A stretch of DNA of 48,493 nt. Source: Hyphomonas sp. BRH_c22 (GTDB lineage Bacteria > Pseudomonadota > Alphaproteobacteria > Caulobacterales > Hyphomonadaceae). Of the stretch, positions 33,213 to 41,927 are shown piece by piece; position 1 is the stretch's first letter, and the number at the start of each line of letters is the position of its first letter. Location: assembly GCF_000961795.1 (NCBI RefSeq), contig NZ_LADU01000033.1:1-48493 (forward strand), read 5' to 3'. The translations under genes were made by a program, and so were the position numbers. The notes beneath the pieces were generated by a model that saw nothing but the letters and a program-made list of their open reading frames with translations, was not told the origin of the DNA and made no database searches.

Positions 33213-33441
33213 TTGCGAGAGTCAGCGGCACCTTGCAAGTTCTTGCGAAAAAACGTTCTACGACAAGCACTTAGCGCGGTTTATGATGACTTTTGAGGGT
33301 CGCGGTTTTGCGAGACCTTGCGAGAAATTGGAGCCGTTTACGGCTCGCGGTGCTGACATGGTGCTGACTCAAATTCGGGCTCAATGGCCCGCAGTTGCTG
33401 GAGTTTTTGGATTTATTTGTCCGACTCCGTGCTGACTCAAA
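33213..33441. repeat. Short direct repeats between att and integrase (possible arm-type sites)
   Basis: TTGCGAGA occurs at 33213–33220, 33308–33315 and 33318–33325, with the variant TTGCGAAA at 33243–33250. GTGCTGAC occurs at 33350–33357, 33361–33368 and 33429–33436, and the last two copies extend to GTGCTGACTCAAA. Such clusters next to an att core are usual for integrase arm sites and excisionase sites. The gap 33197–33483 contains no gene. Confidence 0.5.
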
Positions 33442-33483
33442 AGTCAGGAAACCCAGTCGCCACCGGACAAACCGGAGGATTGG

Positions 33484-34749
33484 ATGTCAAAAACAGGAAA
33501 AAAGGTCAAGATTACGAAGCGTGTCGTCGATTTGGCCGCGCCGAAAACGTCGCCCTACATTATCTGGGACCTGGAGCTTCCCGGCTTTGGTCTCAGGGTC
33601 GCAGCGAATGGACGCAAGGCCTACATCGTGTCCTATCGGGTTGGTGTCGGGCGCGGCGCAAAACAGAGACGGGTGAGCATTGCCGCCTCCAATACGATGA
33701 CGTGCGAGATGGCGCGCAAGGAGGCTCAGGTCTATCTTGCCAATGCCCGCCTCGGTGAGGATCGCCGGGAAGAGATTGACGCTGCCGCCAAGGCCAAAGC
33801 AGACATCACCGTCGCAAAAGCCATCGAGATCTGGCACGCCGAAGCGGCGCACCGCAACCGGCGAACAGGCAAAGCCAGAGACCCGCGTAACATCCGGAAT
33901 GAGATGAGCCGGATGGATGCTCACCTCATCCCTGCAATCGGCAACAAGAAGCTTCGTGAACTGACACGCCGGGATGTCGAGTTGCTGCGTGACGATATCA
34001 CCGCTGGCCGGACAGCTGTGGTTCAGAAGACGAAGAAGCATGGGGTGCGCCGCGCCACGGGCGGGACCGGGACAGCGAAGCGGACAATGGTCAGCTTCAA
34101 GAGCGTCCTCGCCTATATGAAAGATATCGGCTTCGTGGATCAGAATGTTGCGGCCAATCTCAGGCTCGCGCCGGATGGCAAGAAGGAACGCTACCTCTCT
34201 GTGGCTGAGGCCCACCGTCTCGGTAAATGCCTTGATGAGTGGGAACATATGGATCGTCGTGTGACTGGCATCACAATTATCCGCCTGCTGCTGATGACGG
34301 GCGCGCGGACCAAAGAGATCGAAGAGCTGAAATGGTCTGAGATCGATTTCGACCGCTCCTTCTTCCGGTTTGAAGAGACCAAGTCAGGCCGGTCGATCCG
34401 GCCGATCTCGCCGCAAGTCCTGGATATTCTCAAGGCTTTGCCGCGACTGCACCCGACCTGGGTCTTTCTCAATAATGCGGGCACAGGTCCTTATTGCGGG
34501 ACGCAGGCGGTCTGGAGACTGGTGCGCGAGGAAGCGGGCCTGCCGGATGTCCGGAAGCACGATCTTCGGCACAGCTTTGCGAGTTTTGCTCTGGCCAACG
34601 GCCTGTCGCTTCCGATCATCGGTACACTGCTCGGGCATAGCCGTCCTGAGACCACGCAGCGCTATGCCCATTTGTCGGATCGTCATGCGATGGAGGCCGC
34701 CAAGAGCGTCGGCCTCGCCGTCATGAACGCGCTCGAAGGCCGTGAGTGA
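33484..34749 (+). CDS. int: Tyrosine recombinase/integrase
   Basis: The product is 421 residues. An N-terminal arm-binding domain (about 1–95, with IIWDLELPGFGLRVAANGRK, as in DUF4102/P4-type integrases) is followed by a core-binding domain (about 108–225) and the catalytic domain. The active residues are all present: Arg275, Lys300, His359/Arg362 (HDLRHSF), His385 (LLGHS) and Tyr394 (TQRYAHL). It integrates the island at the tRNA-Arg site 290 nt upstream. It reads away from the att site and nothing suggests inactivation. Confidence 0.95.
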   Translation: MSKTGKKVKITKRVVDLAAPKTSPYIIWDLELPGFGLRVAANGRKAYIVSYRVGVGRGAKQRRVSIAASNTMTCEMARKEAQVYLANARLGEDRREEIDAAAKAKADITVAKAIEIWHAEAAHRNRRTGKARDPRNIRNEMSRMDAHLIPAIGNKKLRELTRRDVELLRDDITAGRTAVVQKTKKHGVRRATGGTGTAKRTMVSFKSVLAYMKDIGFVDQNVAANLRLAPDGKKERYLSVAEAHRLGKCLDEWEHMDRRVTGITIIRLLLMTGARTKEIEELKWSEIDFDRSFFRFEETKSGRSIRPISPQVLDILKALPRLHPTWVFLNNAGTGPYCGTQAVWRLVREEAGLPDVRKHDLRHSFASFALANGLSLPIIGTLLGHSRPETTQRYAHLSDRHAMEAAKSVGLAVMNALEGRE

Positions 34750-34886
34750 TGGCGGGTGTGCTGGCATGTTTGTTCGACCCGGCGTGTTTCGAGTTCAATG
34801 AATTTCGTATCCCCAAGGTATACCAAGTAAGCTGCGCTCAAAACTATCTGCTTGCCAAGTTTCGAAAATTGTCTATTTTGTATCCC

Positions 34887-35684
34887 ATGAGGCGACAAAA
34901 CGAGACAAAGCTAAAATGGCTGCTGGAGACCGTCCTGCCAGGTCGGCTGGTCGATACGCAGACACTGCAGCGTCATGGCATCACGCGCATGCTCGCCCAC
35001 AAATACATAGACAGCGGCTGGCTCGAACCGGTCGTGCGCGGCCTCTACCGACGCCCGAAGGCTGACGCTCGCAGCGCAGACTGGCAACTCGTCGTACGCT
35101 CGCTGCAGCACGTCATGGACTATTCATCGGTCGTCGGCGGACGGACCGCGCTGGAGCTGCAGGGGTTCGCCCATTATCTGCCGCTGCGCGGCGATCAGGA
35201 TGTCCACCTCTATGGCGAAGCGCATCCGACCTGGCTCAAGCGGCTGGATGAGGCTGGCCGCTACCGGCTGCACAGCACCAAACTGTTCGACATGCACGCT
35301 GATGAGGAAACGACGGATGTCGACTCCCCGGTTGGCCCACTGAAATGTTCAACGCCGGAACGCGCCATCCTCGAACTGCTGGACGAGCTGCCCAAGCATG
35401 AGAGCGTTCATATCGTCGATACGGTCTTCGAAGGCCTCGCCTCCGCGCGCCCCCGCCGTCTGGAGAAGCTGCTGGCGTGCTGCACCAGCATCAAGGTCAA
35501 GCGGCTCTTCTTCGTCTTTGCCGACAAGCATGGCCATGCCTGGCGCCGACATCTCTCGCCCGAGCGGTTCGACCTCGGCTCGGGACCTCGTGCCCTCTTT
35601 GACAAGGGACAGTTTCATCCGCGTTACGCGATCTCCGTGCCGCCGGAGCTGATGCCGCAAAGTGAGGCGCGCCATGGCGCGTGA
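34887..35684 (+). CDS. abiEi: AbiEi family antitoxin (type IV toxin–antitoxin)
   Basis: The product is 265 residues. The N-terminal winged helix (about 1–65, with LVDTQTLQRHGITRMLAHKYIDSGWLEPV in part) and VRGLYRR are typical of AbiEi. The C-terminal antitoxin domain includes VVGGRTALELQGFAHYL and STPERAILELLDELP. AbiEi represses its own promoter and counters the AbiEii toxin. ATG 34887 is chosen; the upstream in-frame stretch does not fit the family. It overlaps abiEii by 11 nt. The A/T-rich leader holds a GGTATACC palindrome (34817–34824), a possible part of the operator. Confidence 0.88.
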   Translation: MRRQNETKLKWLLETVLPGRLVDTQTLQRHGITRMLAHKYIDSGWLEPVVRGLYRRPKADARSADWQLVVRSLQHVMDYSSVVGGRTALELQGFAHYLPLRGDQDVHLYGEAHPTWLKRLDEAGRYRLHSTKLFDMHADEETTDVDSPVGPLKCSTPERAILELLDELPKHESVHIVDTVFEGLASARPRRLEKLLACCTSIKVKRLFFVFADKHGHAWRRHLSPERFDLGSGPRALFDKGQFHPRYAISVPPELMPQSEARHGA

Positions 35685-36588
35685 GCGATATGTGGATCAG
35701 GTCCGGCTGCTGGTCGATCTTCTGCCAGCGGTGGCGACAGAGGAAGACTTCGCCCTGAAAGGCGGCACGGCGATCAACCTGTTTTATCGTGATCTGCCGC
35801 GCCTGTCGGTCGATGTCGATCTCACCTTCCTGCCGATCAAGGACCGCGTGCAGTCGCTAGCGGACATCGACGTCGCGATGGACCGCATCGCCAAGGCGGG
35901 TTCAAAGGTGCGAGGCGTGACGGCAACCCGGATCGCGGGCGGTGGCGGCGGCGCAACCCGCGTCCTGTTCCGGCGGGGGTCTGCGACCGTGAAGGTCGAA
36001 ACCTCCCCTGTGACACGCGGCGTGGTCTTCGAGCCCGAAACCAAACGCGTCACACCAACGGTCGAGGACGAATTCGGGTTCGCAGAGACAAAACTGGTCG
36101 CGTTCGAGGATCTCTATGCCGGAAAACTCCATGCCGCGCTTGACCGTCAGCACCCGCGCGATCTGTTCGACGTGAAGCTGCTTTACGAGAATGAGGGCAT
36201 CACGGATGATCTTTTCAGGGCCTTCCTCGTCTATGTCGCGAGCTCCAGCCGACCGCCACATGAATTGTTGAATCCGAACCTCGCACCGTTAACAAACGTC
36301 TTCGAGGTTGAGTTTTCCGGCATGACCGTCGATGCGGTCAGCGTCGCTGAACTGGAACACGAGCGGGTCAGGCTAATTGAAGACGTCCAGTCCCGTCTGA
36401 CCGGCAATGCCGCGCAATTTCTGCGAACGCTGGTCGAAGGCGAACCGGACTTCGACGCCATTGATTTAGCGTCAGCGGCAGACCTACCCGCCGTCCAGTG
36501 GAAGCTGCAGAACATCCTGAAACTGCGAGACACGAATCCGGAAAAGCACGCTGGGCAGCGGACAAGCCTGGACACTCTGCTGCGTTAA
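35674..36588 (+). CDS. abiEii: AbiEii nucleotidyltransferase toxin
   Basis: The product is 304 residues. The nucleotidyltransferase motif is clear: KGGTAINL (29–36) followed by LPRLSVDVDL (41–50), the GG...DxD pattern of the family. DLYAGKLHAALDRQHPRDLFDVKLL is the conserved second block. AbiEii-type toxins transfer nucleotides to tRNA 3' ends or related targets and cause reversible growth arrest, giving abortive infection against phage. ATG 35674 has GAGG upstream, and it is coupled to abiEi. It is the only named defence pair in this cargo. Confidence 0.9.
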   Translation: MARERYVDQVRLLVDLLPAVATEEDFALKGGTAINLFYRDLPRLSVDVDLTFLPIKDRVQSLADIDVAMDRIAKAGSKVRGVTATRIAGGGGGATRVLFRRGSATVKVETSPVTRGVVFEPETKRVTPTVEDEFGFAETKLVAFEDLYAGKLHAALDRQHPRDLFDVKLLYENEGITDDLFRAFLVYVASSSRPPHELLNPNLAPLTNVFEVEFSGMTVDAVSVAELEHERVRLIEDVQSRLTGNAAQFLRTLVEGEPDFDAIDLASAADLPAVQWKLQNILKLRDTNPEKHAGQRTSLDTLLR

Positions 36589-36627
36589 TGGATGTTCCCA
36601 TACAGCTCGATAGAGCTTGAATCTGCA

Positions 36628-36690
36628 TTCCCGTTCGGGAAGATTTCTTTCGAGAACGCGTGACATTCGAACAAAATTCCCGATCGGGAA
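36628..36690. repeat. Twin 14-bp palindromes between abiEii and the WYL gene
   Basis: TTCCCGTTCGGGAA (36628–36641) and TTCCCGATCGGGAA (36677–36690) share the same arms, and their centres are 49 bp apart. Both lie between two convergent 3' ends (36588 and 36699). They have the look of tandem operators for a small dimeric HTH repressor, but no such gene is beside them. See the findings. Confidence 0.7.
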
Positions 36691-36698
36691 TATTCTAG

Positions 36699-37502
36699 TC
36701 AACCTGCTTCGATTGGAAGATGCTCCGTACGCACGCGTTCCAGTCTCGCACCCGCTTCATTCAGGCCCCAGCGCCGGTCCAGATAGAACTCGAGTGCCTT
36801 GCGCACTTCGACTTTCAGGAGATCGTCGCTGAAGCCATACTCTCTCCTGACCACAGCGGCCTGCGCAGCGCTGAGCCGCGCGCTTGGCCTGAGCCAGATG
36901 ATGCTCAGCGTGTGCCATTCGGAATCCAAAGGCAAAGGCGCCTCGATCTCTCCTGCTTGGAACGCATTCTCAGGTTCGATCCTGGCGGGATGAAAGTTCC
37001 GGTACTCGCCGCGTTTATAGCTGTAGGCCCGGAAATGAATGCTCTCGCCATCGAAAATAAACCGTGTTGGCGCGACCCATTGCGGAGCCGTTTCACCAGA
37101 GCTCATCGACGTGTAGGCGATTCTGACTTTTCGATGGTTCGAGATGGCGTCGTGAAGCACGGTCGCGACGTATGGGTCCAGCCACCGCTTTGCGCGGGGC
37201 AGCGCAGCGGGCAACTCATCATCCGAGGTCGTGTCGAGAACGCCGAATACGTCCAGCATCGAAGAAGGCGCAATCGGCTGATGATCTCGCGCTGCAACAT
37301 AGGCTTTCAGGCGGGCGTCATATTCCGGCGCGTTCTGAGTGATCAGAGCGAGGTAGGCCCGAAAATCGTTTGCGGCCTGTGCCGTCGAGATTCCGAATCG
37401 CTCAGTGAGATCACGCCGCCGCGCAACGCCGCGCCAGGTGAAGCACCGGTCGAGAAACAATAGGCGCTGTCTCTGGGCATGTTTGAGCTCGTCGAGCGTC
37501 AT
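36699..37502 (-). CDS. WYL-domain transcriptional regulator, BrxR/CapW type
   Basis: The product is 267 residues. An N-terminal winged helix (about 10–75) includes RDLTERFGISTAQAANDFRAYL, the pattern of the BrxR/CapW defence regulators. The WYL domain (about 115–190) holds the ligand-loop residues in IHFRAYSYKRGEYRNF, and a C-terminal WCX-like domain follows. These dimers repress defence genes (BREX, CBASS and others) and release DNA on an infection or DNA-damage signal. ATG 37502 has AGAGAGGA upstream. It is divergent from sbcD, with a perfect inverted repeat in the 74-nt gap, so it likely controls the SbcCD operon and itself (inference). Confidence 0.85.
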   Translation of the reverse strand: MTLDELKHAQRQRLLFLDRCFTWRGVARRRDLTERFGISTAQAANDFRAYLALITQNAPEYDARLKAYVAARDHQPIAPSSMLDVFGVLDTTSDDELPAALPRAKRWLDPYVATVLHDAISNHRKVRIAYTSMSSGETAPQWVAPTRFIFDGESIHFRAYSYKRGEYRNFHPARIEPENAFQAGEIEAPLPLDSEWHTLSIIWLRPSARLSAAQAAVVRREYGFSDDLLKVEVRKALEFYLDRRWGLNEAGARLERVRTEHLPIEAG

Positions 37503-37545
37503 CCAATGTCCTCTCTTGACTCCTGTTAACCTATACATCAAAAAA

Positions 37546-37567
37546 GTATACGTATAAAAAATATACG
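37546..37567. promoter_or_regulatory. Probable WYL-regulator operator upstream of sbcD
   Basis: CGTATA–AAAAA–TATACG (37551–37567) is a perfect inverted repeat with a 5-nt spacer. It overlaps the palindrome TATACGTATA (37547–37556). It sits 10 nt before the sbcD start, inside the divergent gap with the WYL gene, where a bound repressor would block sbcD transcription. Confidence 0.6.
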
Positions 37568-37576
37568 GAACAAGTC

Positions 37577-38719
37577 ATGAAGCTGCTGCACACCTCCGAC
37601 CTGCATCTCGGTCGTCAGTTCAACGGGATCTCCCTGGAGGAGGATCACGCAGCGGTGCTCGACCAGATCGTCGAGGCGGTGAAGGCGAATGGCGTCGATG
37701 CGCTGATCATCGCCGGCGATGTCTTCGACAGGGCGTCGCCGCCGCAAAGTGCGGTGCGGCAGTTCAACGGGTTTCTCCAACGAATCAAATCCGAGACCAC
37801 CGCCGCGGTCGCCATGATCGCTGGCAATCACGACTCAGGGGACCGTATCGACCTTTCCGCCATCGCGGCGGATCGCTCGCGCTGGCTCATCCGCGGTGCG
37901 ATCAGTGCTGAGGAAGCACCGCTTCTGCTCTCAGACAAGCATGGCCCGGTCGCAATCTCGGCGCTGCCGTTCGCATACGAGTATGCGGCGCGCGAGTGCT
38001 TTGAGAGCGAGACCATTGATACGCCCGAGGATGTGCTGGTGGCGCAAGTCGCAGCCGCCCGCGCCCGGATTCCTGAAGGCGCGCGGTGGATCATCGTCGC
38101 GCACGCCTTCGTCACCGGGGGTTCGGTCAGCGAAAGCGAGCGGTCTCTGACGCGGGTTGGCGGCATAGAGACGGTCAGGACCTCCGCTTTTGACGGGGCG
38201 CACTATGTCGCCCTCGGGCATCTTCATCGACCCCAGTCGGTAGGCGCGGAACACATTCGTTATTCCGGCTCGCCTCTCGCCTTCGGCTTCGACGAGGCCG
38301 ACTCGGAAAAATCGATGGGCCTGATCGAGATGGATGCGGCCGGTCAGGTTTCGGTCGAGGTCGTGGCGTTCAAGCCGATCAGGCGTACCCGGGTTCTGCG
38401 CGGCAAACATGCAGAACTCCTACTCTCCGATCCGTCGAGTGATTTCATCAAGGCGGAGCTGACAGATGATGTACCCGTCATCGACGGCATGAAGCGCCTG
38501 AGGGACGTGTTTCCGAACGCCTGCGAGCTGGTTTATGTTCGCAATGAGCGCCCGCTTGAGACGAAGTCCGTGGACGGCCCGGCTGTCACCGCTGCTGAGC
38601 CAGCGGACGTGGTCAGAAACTTCCTCGGCGAAGTCGGTCTCGAAAACATCACGGATGCCGAACAGGACGTTGTTGAAGCTTCCCTCACGCGCTTGCGGCA
38701 GAGGGAGGATGCGGAATGA
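37577..38719 (+). CDS. sbcD: Exonuclease SbcD (Mre11-like subunit)
   Basis: The product is 380 residues. Metallophosphatase motifs are in order: HTSDLHLG (Asp8, His10), IIAGDVFD (Asp48), AGNHDSGDR (Asn84, His85), WIIVAHAFVTGG and ALGHLHRPQ. The C-terminal capping domain follows. With SbcC it forms an ATP-driven nuclease that cuts hairpins, blocked DNA ends and some phage replication forms. It lies in an island, not in the core chromosome part, and is divergent from a WYL regulator. Its stop overlaps sbcC (ATGA). Confidence 0.95.
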   Translation: MKLLHTSDLHLGRQFNGISLEEDHAAVLDQIVEAVKANGVDALIIAGDVFDRASPPQSAVRQFNGFLQRIKSETTAAVAMIAGNHDSGDRIDLSAIAADRSRWLIRGAISAEEAPLLLSDKHGPVAISALPFAYEYAARECFESETIDTPEDVLVAQVAAARARIPEGARWIIVAHAFVTGGSVSESERSLTRVGGIETVRTSAFDGAHYVALGHLHRPQSVGAEHIRYSGSPLAFGFDEADSEKSMGLIEMDAAGQVSVEVVAFKPIRRTRVLRGKHAELLLSDPSSDFIKAELTDDVPVIDGMKRLRDVFPNACELVYVRNERPLETKSVDGPAVTAAEPADVVRNFLGEVGLENITDAEQDVVEASLTRLRQREDAE

Positions 38720-41700
38720 GACCGGTCCGACTCACACTCCAGGCCTTTGGTCCCTATGCGAACAGGGAAGTCATCGATTTCCGCAACGCCGTTGAAGCAG
38801 GTCTGTTCGGCATCTACGGACAGACCGGTTCGGGCAAATCGACAATCTTCAGTGGAATGACCTTCGCGTTGTTCGGCGAGGCGTCGAAGTCGGAACAGGA
38901 TCGCACCTCCCTTCGTTCAGACCATGCCGCCGCTGACGTCGCGACCGAAGTCGAGTTCGTCTTCGACGTGGGCGAGCGGCGCTTCGTGGTGGTTCGCCAG
39001 CCGGACCAGATGCGCCCGAAACAGCGCGGCGAAGGTGAAACCAAGAGCGCGCATGAAGCCCATCTGTTCGACGCAACCGGGCTCGCCCTCGATGAGATCA
39101 CAGCTAACAAACGCGGCAAAATCATTGCGGAAAAGAAGGTCCGCGATGTCGATGCTGCCGTTTCGGAGCTTCTCGGTTACGGCGCTGAACAGTTCCGGCA
39201 AATCGTGCTGCTGCCGCAAGGCCGGTTCGAGAAGTTCTTGTCCGCCAAAACCAATGAACGCGTGACGATCCTGCGGGACCTGTTCGACGTCTCGCTCTAT
39301 CAGGCCCTGATGGCTGACCTGAAGGACAAGGCCGCTGAGGCCGAACGGCAGGTGCGCGAAGAACGGGCGGTCTGCGCCGCGCGGCTCAATGCCGAAGGGT
39401 TCGAAAGCACGGACGCCCTGCTCGACGGCATAAACGTAGCCCAAACTGCGGTTGAGGAGCGATCGGTCGTCGAAGCGGGAGCAAAGCAACAGGCTCAGGC
39501 AGCGGAGACCGCGTTTCGGACTGCCGAAGCGGTTGAGGCCAAGTTCGTGGCATCGGCACAGGCGCAGGCGAAGCTCACCATCCTGATGGGTCGCAAGGCG
39601 GAATTCGCCGCCATCGCTGACCGGATGAAACAGGCGGCGCGCGCCCGGCTGATTGTGGATGTGGAAGAGCAACTCGTCACCGCGCGGGAAGACGTAAAGG
39701 ACGCCGAAACAAAGCTCGCCGAAGCCACACAAGCGCAGAGCGAGGCCCAACAAAAAGTCAAAGACGCCATCGAGGCTGTGGCAAGAGAAGAGGCCAGAGC
39801 CCCCGAGATCGAAACCGCGCGCAAACGCAAGGATGATCTTGAGCGATTTGCCAGGGTTCTTGAGGCAGCGTCAGCCAGCGCCGAAGCCGTGCAGGCGGCG
39901 CTCGAGGCGCAGCGGATAGCCCAAGCGGCGTTCGGGAAGAGCAAAGATCGGCTCGACCAATTGCGCAGTACTCGCGCAGAGCGCGCCACCGCACTCAAGT
40001 CAGCCCGGAGCGCTGAGAGCGCACGCGGTGAGCTTATGAAAGCGCAAACGTATCTCCTGACCCAGAAGAAAGCCGCCGAAGACTACGGGAAAGCAGAAGC
40101 GGCGGCCCGGTCGGCGAAAGCGGCGTTTGAAAAAGAAAGCGCAGCCTCAGCCAAGGCGCTAGAACATGAAACCGAGGCGCGCGCCGCCTATGCAGCAGCG
40201 GAGCAAGCCCTGGCCGCCGCGCAAGCCCTGCATCTCGCAACCAAGCTGGAAAAAGATGCGCCCTGTCCTGTGTGCGGATCGACCGACCATCCGAAACCCG
40301 CCACGGGCGATATCGAGAATGCGGGGCGTGATCAGGCCTTCCGCGAAGCCCGCGACCGGTTTGAAACGGCTGCACGCGCTGCCCGCGAGGCCAGTGAAAA
40401 GCTAGCCGGGCTGAAAGCCACGCTCGAGGCCCGTGAGGAAACTCTCTCATCACTGGAACAGCCGACAGACACGCTCGCGGCGATTCTCGAGAACGTCAGA
40501 CAGATTGAGGCTGACCTCGGAGCACTGGGCCCCGCCGTCAATCTTGAGGAAGTCGAGGCGGCTATCGAAGCGCTCGACGAGCAGATTGAAACCCAAGAAA
40601 CCGAGACCGAACGCCTCCGCAGTGAAGCGGATAAATGCCGCAACGCTGCGACCGAAGCCAGAGCCGCCCGCGATGGAAAACTCGAGGCTGTCCCCGAAGC
40701 GCTCCGCACGCAGAGCGCTGTCACGTCCGCCATGGATGAGACGTCGCGTATACTGACCGCACTGGTCGAAGCGAAAGACAAGGCCGAAGCCGTGCTCAAG
40801 GCGGCCCGCGAGGCCGTCCTCTCCGCCGATGCCGCGCGTAAGGGCGCTGAGGAATCGGTAGCCACTTGCAAACTCCGGCTCGAAAAAGCGGAAGCGACGT
40901 TCCGCACGCGTCTGTCTGAGCAAGGGCTCACGGAGGAAGTATACCAGTCTCTCAAACCCGCTATCGCGACGATCGATTCAGACAGTGAAGCTGTCAGAAG
41001 GTACGAGACTGAGTTGAACGAGGCGCAGGGTGCCGCAAACGCTGCGGCCTCGGCGATTGGCGATCTGACGCGCCCGGATCTTCCCGTGGTAAAGGAAGCT
41101 CATGAAACCGCCCTAGCCGCCCTGACCAAAGCAACGGAAGATCGGATCGCTGCCAGCAACCGTGTCGGTCAGCTGGAGAAGCTGAGGCAAAGTCTCGAAG
41201 ACACGATGCGCAAACTGGACAAGGCCGAAGCTGAATCTGGCCCCCTCCGCAAGATCGCGGCGCTCACGAATGGCGATAATCCGCTAAGCCTTAAGCTGGA
41301 AACCTATGCGATCGGGGCCATGTTCGACCGCGTGCTCGAAGCCGCCAATCTCCGGCTTGGTCCGATGACATCTTCTCGTTACCAGCTCGAACGTGACACC
41401 GAGGGTGGTCGTGGTAGCCGCGGCCTCGGCATCCAGGCCTTTGATGTGCACACGGGAAAGTCGAGAGGAACGGACACCCTATCCGGCGGCGAGACGTTCA
41501 TCGCGGCGCTCGCCCTCGCGCTGGGGCTTGCTGATGTTGTCGAATCTGCAAGCGGCAAAGTCCGCCTCGATACGATCTTCATCGATGAGGGATTCGGAAG
41601 CCTCGACACCGAGAACGGTTCAGGCACCCTCGATCAGGTCCTGAACGTCCTAAACAGTCTGGTGAAAAACTCGCGGGCCGTCGGCCTGATTTCGCACGTC

Positions 41701-41787
41701 CCGCTTGTCCAGGAAGCTATTCCGAACGGATTCTATGTTCGCAAAGGTCTCACAGGCAGCGCCATTGAAGAGAGAAGCATTAGTTAA
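38716..41787 (+). CDS. sbcC: Exonuclease SbcC (Rad50-like SMC ATPase)
   Basis: The product is 1023 residues, full length. Walker A is GQTGSGKS (35–42). Two long Ala/Glu/Lys-rich coiled-coil arms (about 180–510 and 530–850) meet at a zinc hook, CPVCG, with Cys517 and Cys520. The signature LSGGE begins at 922, and Walker B is TIFIDEGFGSLD with Asp957/Glu958. It clamps DNA and feeds SbcD. All key residues are intact, so it is not a relic. The stop TAA overlaps the ATG of the next small ORF as TAATG. Confidence 0.95.
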   Translation: MRPVRLTLQAFGPYANREVIDFRNAVEAGLFGIYGQTGSGKSTIFSGMTFALFGEASKSEQDRTSLRSDHAAADVATEVEFVFDVGERRFVVVRQPDQMRPKQRGEGETKSAHEAHLFDATGLALDEITANKRGKIIAEKKVRDVDAAVSELLGYGAEQFRQIVLLPQGRFEKFLSAKTNERVTILRDLFDVSLYQALMADLKDKAAEAERQVREERAVCAARLNAEGFESTDALLDGINVAQTAVEERSVVEAGAKQQAQAAETAFRTAEAVEAKFVASAQAQAKLTILMGRKAEFAAIADRMKQAARARLIVDVEEQLVTAREDVKDAETKLAEATQAQSEAQQKVKDAIEAVAREEARAPEIETARKRKDDLERFARVLEAASASAEAVQAALEAQRIAQAAFGKSKDRLDQLRSTRAERATALKSARSAESARGELMKAQTYLLTQKKAAEDYGKAEAAARSAKAAFEKESAASAKALEHETEARAAYAAAEQALAAAQALHLATKLEKDAPCPVCGSTDHPKPATGDIENAGRDQAFREARDRFETAARAAREASEKLAGLKATLEAREETLSSLEQPTDTLAAILENVRQIEADLGALGPAVNLEEVEAAIEALDEQIETQETETERLRSEADKCRNAATEARAARDGKLEAVPEALRTQSAVTSAMDETSRILTALVEAKDKAEAVLKAAREAVLSADAARKGAEESVATCKLRLEKAEATFRTRLSEQGLTEEVYQSLKPAIATIDSDSEAVRRYETELNEAQGAANAAASAIGDLTRPDLPVVKEAHETALAALTKATEDRIAASNRVGQLEKLRQSLEDTMRKLDKAEAESGPLRKIAALTNGDNPLSLKLETYAIGAMFDRVLEAANLRLGPMTSSRYQLERDTEGGRGSRGLGIQAFDVHTGKSRGTDTLSGGETFIAALALALGLADVVESASGKVRLDTIFIDEGFGSLDTENGSGTLDQVLNVLNSLVKNSRAVGLISHVPLVQEAIPNGFYVRKGLTGSAIEERSIS

Positions 41788-41927
41788 TGACGGCGGAAAT
41801 CAACTCAACCCAAAGACAGATTAGGGTCCGGGATAAGCTGAATACGATTGATATGCAGCGAATCATTCTGAACCTGAGACAGGTCGAACTTCCATATAAT
41901 GTTGAAACTGCAAGGGGTAGAAATTGA
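41787..41927 (+). CDS. 46-residue small protein coupled between sbcC and the RloC-like gene
   Basis: This ORF starts at ATG 41787, sharing an A with the sbcC stop (TAATG). It ends at TGA 41925–41927, which overlaps the TTG start of the next gene (TTGA). The product opens MTAEINSTQRQIRVRDKLN and ends YNVETARGRN. It is charged (many Arg, Asp and Glu), with a probable amphipathic helix around RDKLNTIDMQRIILNLRQ, and has no membrane segment or Cys. Overlap at both ends argues that ribosomes pass through it on the way to the ATPase. It may be a real cofactor or antitoxin, or just a coupling leader. No family is recognised. Confidence 0.6.
   Translation: MTAEINSTQRQIRVRDKLNTIDMQRIILNLRQVELPYNVETARGRN

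Noticed and set aside
37577..41787. Idea that this sbcDC pair is simply the core chromosomal copy
   Set aside because: It lies inside an element bounded by an att site and trb genes, beside AbiE and a BrxR/CapW-type regulator. A core copy elsewhere cannot be excluded from this window.
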